Shown here one piece after another: positions 1 to 7,958 of a stretch of 64,000 nt of DNA. The translations under genes were made by a program, and so were the position numbers. A model generated the notes under the pieces. The model did no database searches and was not told the DNA's origin. It worked only from the letters and a program-made list of their open reading frames with translations. The stretch comes from Streptomyces fulvoviolaceus (GTDB lineage Bacteria; Actinomycetota; Actinomycetes; Streptomycetales; Streptomycetaceae): positions 310,001 through 374,000 of the forward strand of contig NZ_JOEY01000002.1 in NCBI RefSeq assembly GCF_000718165.1. Direction: 5' to 3'. Position 1 is the first letter of the stretch, and each line of letters starts with the position of its first letter.

Positions 1-541
1 GGAACAGGCGGGGCAACGCCCATTCACAATGGTTCTACAGGGCACAACTAGAAACACAATCGAGTGGCCAGATGGGTGATTTGCCATACCTGTGCCGAAT
101 CGATCGAGGTTGGCCTGTTCGCCATCCCTTACGTACGAACGGAAGCGGTTGCTCACCGGAATTCGGGCAGCCTAGCGCATCCGAACCGCACCGAATCCCG
201 GGTGCGAAGGTCATCACACACTCGTGACCGGACCGAAACGGGCTCGACTCGCGGTGGTGGCGACATGAAAGCCTCCTATTCAATGATCGAGAGGCCCTGA
301 CGTGCGGTCCTGTTGAACAGGTCGCCTGCTGGGGTCTTTCGTCATGTCCGGGGATCCAGATCCCGATAATCGTCTGCCGAGCTTGTCCAGAGCCCACCTC
401 GCACCCCCGCCGAGGGGACGGAATGTGGCGCACGGTAGCGCCCTCGTAACTCCGCCACCTTTCACGCCCGGGAAGGAGCGGACGCTTGAGTGGTTGACGC
501 ATGCCAAAGCATGCTTTTCGATGACACGGCCGAGTGGAGAA
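1..541. other. Non-coding stretch, no gene supported
   Basis: No reading frame here has convincing codon bias, a ribosome site or a recognisable domain. The only visible structure is GCATGC-CAAA-GCATGC at 499-514. It lies just downstream of the first GntR gene, read leftwards, and could act as a weak terminator, but no T-run follows it. Confidence 0.5.
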
Positions 542-1441
542 CTACTGGGCTAGCAACTTCCAGACCGAATCGAACCAGGCCTGCATGCTCTCCACGAACA
601 CGGACCCCGGAGAGTTCGGATCGGCGTCCTTCACCTGGTGGGTCAGGGTGGCGCCGAGGCCGATGACGTCGAGGGCAGTGACGACCTCGCCGTCGTCCAG
701 GGCCATGGGGCGTTCCTCCACCACGTACATCCCGTGCAGGGCTTCGACGCCGTTGAGCAGGTAGAGCTTGAACGCCGGGGTCAGTGGTGCGTGCTGGACC
801 TGCACGTCGACGGACGGCACCCGCCCCTCGGTCTTCAGGTCGTTGAGCAGATGCACCAACGACTCCGTGTGCCGCCGGGTGATGGCGCGCAGACGCTCCC
901 TCGGACGCGGGTCCTCCTGGTCCCCTTTGATCCGTGGATACGGCAGGAGCTGCGTCTCATCAGGCAGCAGCATGCGCAGGGCGATGCGCTGGGGGGCTAT
1001 GGAGCCACGCCGGATGCGCTCCACCTGGAGGCGGATGTGCGCGTCCAGCGATTCGGAGGTCAACGTGTAGACGTCCAGGGTGACTTCGGGCCGCTCGAAC
1101 GCCTCGCTGATGAGGGGGTCCAGCGTTGTGCCGCGACGCGACCTCGTGGCCTTGGTCGCCGTGGACTGAATGCGCTGGCTCCTGATCACCCGTGAACCGC
1201 TGCCCTGCCGGGACTCGATCCAGCCCTCGTCGGTCAGGTCCCGCAACGCCCGCTGGACGGTGTCCCGGGAGACTCCGAACTCCTTGACGAGGTAACGCTG
1301 CGAGGGCAGAAAGGACTGCTCCGGGTACGTTCCGTCGGTCATCCGGAGACGCAGTTCGTCGGAGACACGCTGGTACTCCCTGCCGCTGCCCCCGCTGGTC
1401 CGCTGTCCGTCCACGACTGGACCGTACCGCCTGCCGCCCAC
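542..1441 (-). CDS. GntR-family regulator, module copy 1
   Basis: A 299-residue transcription factor. Residues about 20-90 form a GntR winged helix (LPSQRYLVKEFGVSRDTVQR, then an EGWIESRQGSGS wing). The roughly 200-residue C-terminal part is not one of the standard FadR, HutC, MocR or YtrA effector domains as far as I can tell. It has an alpha/beta look, with an IALRMLLPD strand and a KLYLLNGVEAL motif, and ends in a Trp-rich helix (MQAWFDSVWKLL). The same domain occurs in the regulators at 2514 and 3803. It faces a small membrane-peptide gene across a promoter region rich in TTGG/CCAA repeats, so autoregulation plus control of the peptide is a reasonable inference. The ligand is unknown. Start GTG; a later GTG (residue 10) is possible. 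Confidence 0.85.
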   Translation of the reverse strand: MGGRRYGPVVDGQRTSGGSGREYQRVSDELRLRMTDGTYPEQSFLPSQRYLVKEFGVSRDTVQRALRDLTDEGWIESRQGSGSRVIRSQRIQSTATKATRSRRGTTLDPLISEAFERPEVTLDVYTLTSESLDAHIRLQVERIRRGSIAPQRIALRMLLPDETQLLPYPRIKGDQEDPRPRERLRAITRRHTESLVHLLNDLKTEGRVPSVDVQVQHAPLTPAFKLYLLNGVEALHGMYVVEERPMALDDGEVVTALDVIGLGATLTHQVKDADPNSPGSVFVESMQAWFDSVWKLLAQ

Positions 1442-1591
1442 CGGTAAACCACTCCCCGGTCAACTCCCCAGTCAAATTGGACTGTTGGTTAAAGGATCAA
1501 CCAGACCGGGCAGACCACTCTCAAGCCAATCAGCCCAATTGGAAGGGTGGTTGGGGTGTTGGGGCCGGAAGTGGAAGGGAGGTGGGGGTGG
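1442..1591. promoter_or_regulatory. Divergent promoter region with TTGG/CCAA inverted repeats
   Basis: Between the GntR gene and its peptide gene lie TGGTT-N8-AACCA (1486-1503) and CCAAT-N7-ATTGG (1526-1542), plus further TTGG copies. The equivalent regions of the two sister modules have stronger palindromes with the same TTGG/CCAA core, which suggests that these are the regulator's operators. Confidence 0.5.
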
Positions 1592-1774
1592 ATGCTCATG
1601 TTCCAAGTGCTCAGGGGACTCGTTGAACTCGTCCTGGGCCAGCAGGCACAGGCTCAGCTCGGCATCGTCGGCGTGCTGGTCCTGTTGCTGGTCGGCATCG
1701 GCATACGGGCGCGGCGGGGCGGGCTGGCCGTCGGGGCGGTCGTGGTGTTCGTGGTGCTGATGACTCAGGCCTGA
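1592..1774 (+). CDS. Small two-helix membrane peptide, module copy 1
   Basis: A 60-residue hydrophobic protein of unknown function. It has an amphipathic N-terminus (FQVLRGLVELVLGQQ), one hydrophobic helix, a short basic turn (GIRARRG) and a second hydrophobic helix. The start was chosen at this ATG because a GGAAGGGAGG ribosome site lies 9 bases upstream. A GTG 45 bases earlier would put that site inside the gene. The layout and the GIK/RA(K/R)-turn-AVGAVV core match the peptides at 3579 and 4921, so the three are one family. Each is transcribed divergently from a GntR regulator. Its 3' end overlaps the HAD gene's 3' end by 10 bases. A sensor, transport accessory or toxin-like role would be guesswork. 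Confidence 0.7.
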   Translation: MLMFQVLRGLVELVLGQQAQAQLGIVGVLVLLLVGIGIRARRGGLAVGAVVVFVVLMTQA

Positions 1775-2514
1775 CCCAGGATCACCGACCGGACGGGCGC
1801 CAGCGAGTTCACCACCGACGTGGCCCCGGCCTCCCGCAGCAACTTCTCCTTGCGCTTGTTACGCGCGTAGCCGAGGAACGGGACGCCGGCGCTCCGGGCA
1901 GCCAGGAAGTCGGACGGGGTGTCGCCGATCATCAGGGCGGCCGACGGAGCCGCGCCCATCGCGTTCAGGGCGCGGTTGAGACAGTGCGGGTCGGGCTTGA
2001 GGTGGTGGAGGTCCTGGGTGCGGCCGTAGATGTGGGGGGTGAAGCAGGAGACCAGGCCACGGCTGGTCAGGTACTTGCGGACCACTCTCGGGGAGTTGTT
2101 CGTGGCTATGGCCAGGCGCGAGCCGACCGCCGTCCACGTGCGTATCAGCGGGTCGGCGTACGCAGTCGGCATCGCCGAGGCCGCGGCACGCAGTTCCTCC
2201 TGGGTGAGACGTTCCTCCAGTTCTGCGACCAGGTCGCTGCCGGGGTGCCTGCGGTCTACGGCGCGCAGGACGACATGGGGGTCGAGGGACTCCCGTTCGT
2301 CCTCCGTCACCAGACCGTGCAGGCCGCGGCTCTCGAGCCATTCGACCAGTTCCGTCGCCACTCGGTCCGCCGAGTGCCCGGAGAACAGGCTGCAGATCGG
2401 CCCGTCGAAGTCCCAGAGCACGACACGGGCACGTGTGATCAGTTCCCGGAGCTTCTCGATCTCGTTCTCGGTCTCTGCAGTCACCGGTTCAGGGTGCGTC
2501 GTATCAGGAGTCAC
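1765..2514 (-). CDS. HAD-superfamily phosphatase
   Basis: A 249-residue haloacid dehalogenase-type hydrolase, probably a soluble phosphatase like phosphoglycolate phosphatase. The motifs are in order: nucleophile block VVLWDFDGPI near residue 32, an ATNNS motif II, a conserved Lys in HHLKPDPHCL, and MIGDTPSD as motif IV. The GTG start overlaps the stop codon of the upstream GntR gene by one base (TAGTG), so it is probably translated by coupling. A longer version starting at 2565 is possible but would overlap the GntR gene by 52 bases. It is the only catalytic partner in the three-module cluster. Its substrate cannot be read from the sequence. Confidence 0.85.
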   Translation of the reverse strand: MTPDTTHPEPVTAETENEIEKLRELITRARVVLWDFDGPICSLFSGHSADRVATELVEWLESRGLHGLVTEDERESLDPHVVLRAVDRRHPGSDLVAELEERLTQEELRAAASAMPTAYADPLIRTWTAVGSRLAIATNNSPRVVRKYLTSRGLVSCFTPHIYGRTQDLHHLKPDPHCLNRALNAMGAAPSAALMIGDTPSDFLAARSAGVPFLGYARNKRKEKLLREAGATSVVNSLAPVRSVILGQA

Positions 2515-3380
2515 TAGGAGAGTGTCATGTCCGTCGTGATGGTTTCCCAGAGGGCGTCGAACCACATCTGCGATTGCTCCAGGAATGCGGCGTCCCGCTG
2601 CCCGGCGTCCTTCTCGAAGGAGAAGAGGAGGGACTCGGTGCCGAGGACGTCGTACATGTCGAGGGTTCCGGTGTCGGAGGGCTCCTCGCGGCGCGTGACC
2701 ATGTAGTAGGCGATCAGGGCTTCCGTGCCGTTGAGGAGGTACAGCTTCACCGGTGGGGTGAAGGGCAGGGCGCGGAAGGTGACGCGGACGTCGATGCCGT
2801 GGGAGGAACGCAGGGCGCGGAGGTTGTGGCGCAGGACGTGGGCCTGGGCGTTGCGCATCTCGAGCCAGCGCTGGTGGACGTCCTCGCCGGGGCCCTCGAC
2901 CGGGACCGGGAAGGCGAGGGTGATGTCTCGGGAGGGCAGCAGGATGCGGACGTCGATCGACTCGGGGCGAATGGTTCCCTCGTGGATCAGGCGGACCGGT
3001 TCGCCCAGTGCCAGCATCAGGGTCTCGGCGGTGAGGCAGGCCGCGTCTATACGGACGTGTTGCACCGCGAACGCCTCTGTCAGCCGCGGTGCCAGGCCGA
3101 CCATCGTGGGCTGCGGCCCCTCCCTGCTCGGCACCACGTCCGCGATCCGCGGCGGGCTCCCCTTGCTCACATTGCTGAGCAGCCCGTCCTCCTGGAGGGC
3201 GCGCAGGGCCTGGCGGACCGCTCCACGCTCCACGCCGAACTCCTCGGCGAGTTCGGCCTGGGTGGGCAGGCGGTCCCCCGCCTTGAGGTCGCCCGCGCGG
3301 ATGCGTTCCCGCAGGATGTCGGCGATCTCCTGGGGCGAGAGCCTTCTGCTGCCGTTCACTGCCACGTTCTCCTGGGTCAC
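2514..3380 (-). CDS. GntR-family regulator, module copy 2
   Basis: A 288-residue regulator closely related to those at 542 and especially 3803. Its winged helix (LPTQAELAEEFGVERGAVRQ) occupies residues 15-80. It is followed by the shared domain with ILLPS, the FRALPFTPPVKLYLLNG block and the C-terminal MWFDALWETI helix. The start is set at the GTG after a conserved TAGCGT -10 box with a six-base gap. The same box and gap occur at the 3803 gene, and no ribosome site is visible, so a leaderless mRNA is likely. The in-frame TTG two codons earlier is less likely. Its stop overlaps the start of the HAD gene, so the two form an operon. It is divergent from the peptide gene at 3579. Confidence 0.88.
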   Translation of the reverse strand: MTQENVAVNGSRRLSPQEIADILRERIRAGDLKAGDRLPTQAELAEEFGVERGAVRQALRALQEDGLLSNVSKGSPPRIADVVPSREGPQPTMVGLAPRLTEAFAVQHVRIDAACLTAETLMLALGEPVRLIHEGTIRPESIDVRILLPSRDITLAFPVPVEGPGEDVHQRWLEMRNAQAHVLRHNLRALRSSHGIDVRVTFRALPFTPPVKLYLLNGTEALIAYYMVTRREEPSDTGTLDMYDVLGTESLLFSFEKDAGQRDAAFLEQSQMWFDALWETITTDMTLS

Positions 3381-3383
3381 GAC

Positions 3384-3578
3384 CAAACGCTACAACTCTG
3401 ACCCATCTAAGGGGAGTTGTTTGAAGCTTGTTTATAAGTACACGCCAAGTGGGGATAACTTGAGTGAGATGGTTGCCAAGTTAGCCAAGTTGGCAAAAGT
3501 TTTCGCTCCTCGCTTCGCACCCCCCACGCCCCGCCTCGCCCGCCTCGCAAGTCCGGAAGTCCGAAGGGGGAATCCATC
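3384..3578. promoter_or_regulatory. Divergent promoter/operator region, module copy 2
   Basis: This region holds a leftward -10 TAGCGT for the GntR gene. A block at 3432-3479 is nearly identical in order to 4781-4829 (TTAT-AG, CCAAG-GG-GATAA, AGTGA, TGGT-GCCAA). TTGCCAA-N10-TTGGCAA (3473-3496) contains GCCAAGTT twice. An AACT...AGTT pair flanks the AGATGG core upstream of the regulator. Conservation between copies 2 and 3 argues for a common operator. The ribosome site AAGGGGG precedes the peptide GTG. Confidence 0.65.
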
Positions 3579-3767
3579 GTGCCTGCCCTCGCCATCCTCT
3601 CCGCCGTGTTCGTCGTCGGCGTCGAGCAGACTCTCCAGTGGAAGTACGGCGCCTCCGGCATCATCGGCCTGCTCCTGCTCACCGTGGGCATCAAGGCCAA
3701 GAACCCTGCCATCAGCTCCGTCGGGGCCGTCGTCCTCGCCCTGCTGGTCGCGGGACCCGCCCTATGA
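3579..3767 (+). CDS. Small two-helix membrane peptide, module copy 2
   Basis: A 62-residue hydrophobic protein with two predicted membrane helices (about 1-15 and 27-58, the latter split by a GIKAKNPA turn). The central QWKYG...IIGLLLL segment aligns directly with QWKLG...IIAFLAL in the peptide at 4921. GTG start with AAGGGGG eight bases upstream. It is divergent from its GntR partner and convergent with the next GntR gene. Function unknown. The conserved pairing and size are the evidence that it is real. Confidence 0.8.
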   Translation: MPALAILSAVFVVGVEQTLQWKYGASGIIGLLLLTVGIKAKNPAISSVGAVVLALLVAGPAL

Positions 3768-3802
3768 GTCGAAAGCACCCGTGTCAGCGACTGTGGGAGA
3801 CC

Positions 3803-4729
3803 TCAGCTCGTGAGCGTCAGCTCCGAACTGATCGTCTCCCACAGTGCGTTGAACCACAGGTGCGACTGCTCCACGAACGTCGTGTCACGCAGGCCGGCGC
3901 CCTGCTCGAAGGCGAACAGCATCGACCGGGTGCCCTCGGCGTCGTACATCTCCAGCTGTTCGTGGTCGATCTCCTGCTCGCGGCGGGTCAGCGTGTAGTA
4001 GGCGAAGAGCGCCTCCATGCCGTTGAGCAGGTACAGCTTCACCGGCGGGGTGAAGGGCAGGGCGCGGAAGGAGACGTGCACGTCGATACCGTGCGTGGCG
4101 CGCAGGGCCAGCAGGTTGTGCTGGAGCACCTGTCCCTGGGCGTTGCGCTGGGCCAGCCAGCGCTCGTGGATCGGGTCGACCTCGCCTTCCTGGTCCCGGC
4201 AGCGGCCGTCGACCGGGACCGGGAAGGCGAGGTCGATGTGGCTGCCCGGCAGCAGGACGCGAACGTCGACCTTGGCCGGATTCAGTCGCTGGGCGTGGAT
4301 CTGGCGCAGCGGTTCGCCGAGGGCGAGGTTGAGGGAGATCGAGGTCAGGCACAGGGCGTCGATCTCGACGTGGTTGGCCGCGAAGGCGGAGGCTATGCGG
4401 GGCCCGAGGCCGACCATGGTGGGCTGCGGCAGGGCTCCGGGCCCGGCGAACGGACCGCCCGGGCGCAGGTCGGAGGCGACGGTCGCCGGGCTCCCCTTGG
4501 AGATGTTGGTCAGCAGGTGCTCCGCCTGCAGGACGTGCAACGCCTGTCGTACGACGCCGCGCTCGACCCCGAACTCGTCGGCCAGCGTGGCCTGCGTGGG
4601 CATGCGCTGTCCTGGCTGCAGCACACCGTCCCGGATCCGGGTGCGCAGTTCCTCGGCCACCTCGTGATGTGACGTCTGTGGCCGCTGTGACCTCTTCCGT
4701 CCATTGACGGGGGCGTGTTTCGGGTCCAC
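3803..4729 (-). CDS. GntR-family regulator, module copy 3
   Basis: A 308-residue paralogue of the regulator at 2514. It has a winged helix (MPTQATLADEFGVERGVVRQ), a glycine/proline-rich linker, then the shared domain with VLLPG, FRALPFTPPVKLYLLNG and LWFNALWETI. Compared with copy 2 it has about 10 extra residues around position 190 (a CRDQEGEVDP insert). The GTG start follows a TAGTGT box by six bases, as in copy 2, suggesting a leaderless transcript; a TTG two codons earlier is the alternative. It has no HAD partner. Divergent peptide gene at 4921. Confidence 0.87.
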   Translation of the reverse strand: MDPKHAPVNGRKRSQRPQTSHHEVAEELRTRIRDGVLQPGQRMPTQATLADEFGVERGVVRQALHVLQAEHLLTNISKGSPATVASDLRPGGPFAGPGALPQPTMVGLGPRIASAFAANHVEIDALCLTSISLNLALGEPLRQIHAQRLNPAKVDVRVLLPGSHIDLAFPVPVDGRCRDQEGEVDPIHERWLAQRNAQGQVLQHNLLALRATHGIDVHVSFRALPFTPPVKLYLLNGMEALFAYYTLTRREQEIDHEQLEMYDAEGTRSMLFAFEQGAGLRDTTFVEQSHLWFNALWETISSELTLTS

Positions 4730-4920
4730 AACCAAACACTACAACTTCCCGCCATCTTTGGGCAGTTCATCGGAAGGTGGTTATGAGACGCTTCCAAGCG
4801 GAGATAAGTACAGTGAAGTTGGTCGCCAACTTCAGCAACCTTGAGCAACATGGTCAATCTTTCACAAGGTTGGCCATCAGGATGACAGCCCGGGAACCGT
4901 CTTCCCGAAGGGGGACCGTC
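4730..4920. promoter_or_regulatory. Divergent promoter/operator region, module copy 3
   Basis: It contains the -10 TAGTGT for the GntR gene and the 49-bp block at 4781-4829 shared with copy 2. At 4814-4834 is a perfect palindrome with arms TGAAGTTGG and CCAACTTCA around TCG. This is the strongest operator candidate of the three modules. A GGTTGGCC copy lies at 4872. The AAGGGGGA ribosome site before the peptide gene matches copy 2. Confidence 0.7.
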
Positions 4921-5103
4921 ATGCCGTTCGCCATCGCTCTCGCCGCTCTCGCTGTCGGCTTCGAAGCGCTCGTCCAGTGGAAGTTGGGCGTGATGGGCAT
5001 CATCGCGTTCCTCGCGCTGACGCTCGGCGTCAAAGCCAAGAACGTCGCGATCGGAGGCATCGGAGCGGTCATCCTCGTGATGCTGCTCGCCCAGTCCGGC
5101 TGA
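4921..5103 (+). CDS. Small two-helix membrane peptide, module copy 3
   Basis: A 60-residue hydrophobic protein, closest to the peptide at 3579. The first helix is IALAALAVGFEALVQW, then KLGVMGIIAFLALTLG, a GVKAKN turn and a last helix IGAVILVMLLA. ATG start with a strong AAGGGGGA site. It is followed by a GC-rich hairpin. Unknown role; the regular association with a GntR protein is the only functional clue. Confidence 0.8.
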   Translation: MPFAIALAALAVGFEALVQWKLGVMGIIAFLALTLGVKAKNVAIGGIGAVILVMLLAQSG

Positions 5104-5137
5104 AGCCGGTTCGGACGCAACCCGGTTCGGCTGGCCG

Positions 5138-5159
5138 GGCTCCCTTCCGGAGGGGAGCC
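5138..5159 (+). terminator. Probable terminator of the third peptide gene
   Basis: GGCTCCC / GGGAGCC stem around an 8-base loop, 35 bases after the peptide stop codon. No T-run, as is common in Streptomyces. Confidence 0.45.
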
Positions 5160-5297
5160 GGGAGCTCGGTCAGTCTGCACAGCCACAACTGAACACCGAC
5201 AACTGAACAGCTCCACCGGCACAGCCACAACTTCACAGCTCGCTACGGATGCGATGCAAAAGAACACAGCAGACCTGTCGACCGGCGGAAGGAGACC

Positions 5298-6601
5298 TCA
5301 GAACATGTCCGGGCACCAAGGTCGCCTGGACGTACGCAGCAGGGCGTCGGCCAACCGGCCGGCGCCCGCTCGTTCTTCCCGCACCCGGCCCAGCGCCGCG
5401 AGCCGCACCGCGGACTCGTCACCGAGCCACAGTGCCGCCAACTCGCCGACATCCAGCGTGAGTTCGGCACTCTGCGTGGTCGGCGTACAGGACCCGCCCT
5501 GCGGCGAGGCCTCCAGCCGCCAGCGGCCGCCGGCCAGCCCGGCCCGGTCGGTCACCTCCAGCACCAGCGAACCCTCGCCCTCGTACGTCCGCGCCTCCAG
5601 CGCCCGTACGACATCCAGGATCCGCACCCACAGCCAGTCCGCCTGCCAGGTGATCCTGGCCGCCCGCGGATCCGGCAGGAAGAAGGGGAGCAGGTCGTCG
5701 GGCGCCCGCCAGCCGCTCTTCACCTTCGTGACCCAGTCGATCGAGCAGAGATAGCGCCACAGGGCCCGCTCGGCGGCCGGGGCCGAACCGATCAGCCACT
5801 TCACGGAGACCGTGTTGTGCGGCTGCTTGTCGTGCCAGTTGTCGTCCACGGTGTACGCGGCGAGGGCCTCGACCTCGCCCTCCGGGGAGCGGTACACCGC
5901 GTAGAACGGCTCGGTCCACGACGCCTCGTACCGTACGACACCGGTGTTGAGCCGCCACCACAGCTCGTCGCGGCTCACCGCGCCCGGTTGAGCCGCGCGC
6001 ACGCGCGCGTGCAGGTCCGGGCCGAGCTTGCGTACGTCCTCGCCGTCCACGAGGTCGATACGGCCGCCGCCCGCCTCGTCCTGGCCGGAGCGGCGGGGGT
6101 CCAGGCCGGTGCGCGGGACGTCGATCGTCCACTCCGTCGCCCAGGTGGCGGGGCCGAAGCCGTAGCGGCCGTAGATCGGGTACTCGGCGGCGATCAGCGT
6201 GGCTACGACGTCTCCGCGGTCCTTCGCCGCCGTCAGGTCCCGGGTCATCATGCGGGTGAGGAGGCCGCGGCGGCGGTGGGTGGCGGTGACCGTGACGCCG
6301 GTGATCGCGTCGGCGGGGACCTCCGCGCCGCCGACGGCCGTGAGGCGCTGGTCGAAGGACCTGAAGGTGGCCACGATGGGGGTCCCCCCGCTCGAGCGAA
6401 TTCGAGAGTGGGGGAGGTCGCCGTCGAAGGCGCCGAGGTAGCGGCGGGTTCGAACTGGGCGCGGCGGTGGCCGAGTTCGGGTTCGGTGACGACCGGCTCG
6501 CGCAGGAAGCCGGCGTTCACGGCGCGCAGCCAGTTCGGGAACTCGTCTTCGGTGATCGGGCGGACGTCGATGTCGGCGTGCGGGTGGGTCAGGGGGGCCA
6601 C
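5298..6601 (-). pseudogene. Eis-like GNAT acetyltransferase, frameshifted and carrying a repeat insertion
   Basis: Homologue of the roughly 410-residue Eis family (GNAT domain, second GNAT-like domain, SCP-2-like C-terminus). The N-terminus ([20 protein letters not shown]) is in one frame up to QFEPA near 6455. The rest, from RYLGAFDGD through the acetyl-CoA loop ([11 protein letters not shown]) to the C-terminal Phe, is in another. One C is missing from CCCGCC(C)GCTACC compared with the expected reading. Just downstream, about 14 codons (6375-6416) come from a dispersed palindromic repeat placed between DGD and VATFRSF. Either a real pseudogene or a base-calling error at the frameshift; the repeat insertion itself is in frame. 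Start GTG. Confidence 0.8.
6375..6416. repeat. Dispersed palindromic repeat (family A) inside a coding region
   Basis: The CTCCCCCACTCTCG...CTCGAGCGGGGG...ACCCCCA-type repeat, about 42 bp. A second copy is at 50499-50539 and a diverged one near 54827-54872. Here it adds codons to the acetyltransferase frame. Confidence 0.8.
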
Positions 6602-6637
6602 GGTAGGTGTACGGGGGTGAGGTGTCGCGGCGGTTTT

Positions 6638-6758
6638 TTCTCGCCCCCGCCGCCCTTACCCGTCCCATCACCAGGGGCTCCGCCCCTTCGACCCCGCTGG
6701 GGGCTGCGCCCCCAGACCCCCCTTCGGCCTGAACGGCCTCGTCCTCAAACGCCGGCAC
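6638..6758. repeat. Dispersed intergenic repeat (family C), read into the RsiG C-terminus
   Basis: GC-rich repeat with GGGGCTCCGCCCC and GGGGGCTGCGCCCCC hairpin-like segments and a GGCCTGAACGGCCTCGTCC tail, of a type I recall as frequent between Streptomyces genes. It lies between the acetyltransferase start and the RsiG body and supplies the last residues of RsiG. Confidence 0.65.
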
Positions 6759-7357
6759 ATCAGCAGGTCGTCCACCTGTGCCTCCCCCTCCCGGTACCGG
6801 CGGGCGATCTCCGCGCTGCAGTCGTCAGCCGTCCGCTGCAGCCGCTGCCGCCGCCGGGAGACCTGCTGCTCGTACCGCACGAGCCGGCCCATCGCGGTGT
6901 TCAGTTCCAGGTCCGTGCGGGCGGCCAGGTCCGACAGTTCGACCTCGGACAGCATCTCCGCCGCCAGCAGCCGGTACTCCTCGCTGTACGGCGTGCCCAG
7001 CGTGACGTGGCGGGCGGAGGAGCGGTGCCGGGCCGGGGCGTCGGTCAGGATCTCCGGGAGCCGGTCGACCACGGACGCCGCCCCCGCCGGGGACCGCCGC
7101 GCCAGTTCGGCCCGCAGGATGTCGATACGGCCCTGCAGCAGCCGCCGTACATAGCTGAGGTCGGCCTCGTCGCGCTGGGCGTCCCGGCGCAGCGCGCGCA
7201 GCTCGGGCAGGCTCAGCGCGGTCAGGTCGTGCTCGGGCGGGTCCGGGGGCAGCAGCGGGCTGTCCGTGCGCTGCGCGGGCGGCCGGAGGCTCTCCGGATC
7301 GCCCGCGCACGTCAACGGGACAGACCCCGGAGGCTGCCCGGTACTCGGTGTGCTCAT
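6668..7357 (-). CDS. rsiG: RsiG, c-di-GMP-binding anti-sigma factor for WhiG (formerly AmfC)
   Basis: A 229-residue protein. The family sequesters the sporulation sigma factor WhiG when bound to cyclic di-GMP. The two diagnostic motifs E-x3-S-x2-R-x3-Q-x3-D are both visible: [16 protein letters not shown] near residues 63-79, and [16 protein letters not shown] in the second helix of the coiled coil. A disordered proline-rich N-terminus precedes them. About the last 28 residues (from CRRLRTRPF on) are translated from a dispersed intergenic repeat, so the natural end was probably near DDLLM. The ligand motifs are intact, so it should be functional. WhiG itself is not in this window. Confidence 0.9.
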   Translation of the reverse strand: MSTPSTGQPPGSVPLTCAGDPESLRPPAQRTDSPLLPPDPPEHDLTALSLPELRALRRDAQRDEADLSYVRRLLQGRIDILRAELARRSPAGAASVVDRLPEILTDAPARHRSSARHVTLGTPYSEEYRLLAAEMLSEVELSDLAARTDLELNTAMGRLVRYEQQVSRRRQRLQRTADDCSAEIARRYREGEAQVDDLLMCRRLRTRPFRPKGGLGAQPPAGSKGRSPW

Positions 7358-7513
7358 GCGCCTCTACCGTCCCCTCGACCGGCGTGTGGAAGCATCGTGC
7401 CACCCTAAGTGGCCGCTATGTGACCGAGTGCCCCCGATCGGCCCCAGATGGGGGGTTAAGGATCAAAAAAAGGCAGGTGTGGAGCACTCCCCGACGCCCG
7501 GCATGATGGTCGT

Positions 7514-7939
7514 ATGCGTGCAGTGGTGCAGAGGGTGGACGGCGCGAGCGTCGTCGTGGAAGGCGAGACCGTCGGGGCGATCGAGGGCGAGGGACTGTGC
7601 GTCCTCGTCGGCGTGACCCACGAGGACACCAAGGAGAAGGCGGCCCAACTGGCCCGCAAACTCTGGTCGATCCGCATGCTGCAGGACGAGAAGTCGTGCA
7701 GCGACATCGACGCCCCGCTGCTCGTCATCAGCCAGTTCACCCTCTACGGCGACGCCCGCAAGGGCCGCCGCCCCACCTGGAACGCGGCCGCCTCCGGCGA
7801 CGTCGCCGAACCCCTCGTCGACGAGGTCGTCGCCCAACTGCGCTCACTGGGCGCGACGGTGGAGACGGGCCGCTTCGGCGCGCAGATGCGGGTGTCGCTG
7901 ACGAACGACGGCCCGTTCACCGTCCTGATCGAGATCTGA
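7514..7939 (+). CDS. dtd: D-aminoacyl-tRNA deacylase
   Basis: A 141-residue enzyme of full family length that hydrolyses D-amino acids from mischarged tRNA. The cross-subunit active-site motifs are present: SQFTLYGD near residue 73 (the SQ motif followed by FTL) and NDGPFT at 131-136 (the GP motif). A CATGAT box sits six bases before the ATG with no ribosome site, so the mRNA may be leaderless. Convergent with ygfZ. Confidence 0.95.
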   Translation: MRAVVQRVDGASVVVEGETVGAIEGEGLCVLVGVTHEDTKEKAAQLARKLWSIRMLQDEKSCSDIDAPLLVISQFTLYGDARKGRRPTWNAAASGDVAEPLVDEVVAQLRSLGATVETGRFGAQMRVSLTNDGPFTVLIEI

Positions 7940-7958
7940 ACCGCAGAAACTACGGTTC
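7938..7958. terminator. Possible bidirectional hairpin between dtd and ygfZ
   Basis: GAACCG and CGGTTC arms between the convergent stop codons; short, so weak. Confidence 0.35.

Noticed and set aside
499..514. Terminator after the first GntR gene
   Set aside because: GCATGC-CAAA-GCATGC can fold, but the stem is only six bases, each half is itself palindromic and there is no T-run; not called as a feature.
35..553. Overlapping frames of 69-155 codons on both strands at the left edge
   Set aside because: No ribosome site, mixed codon bias and no domain; typical chance frames in GC-rich non-coding DNA.
5817..6620. Long plus-strand frame opposite the acetyltransferase
   Set aside because: Arg/Gly/Val-rich composition typical of antisense shadows; the minus strand carries recognisable Eis-family sequence.
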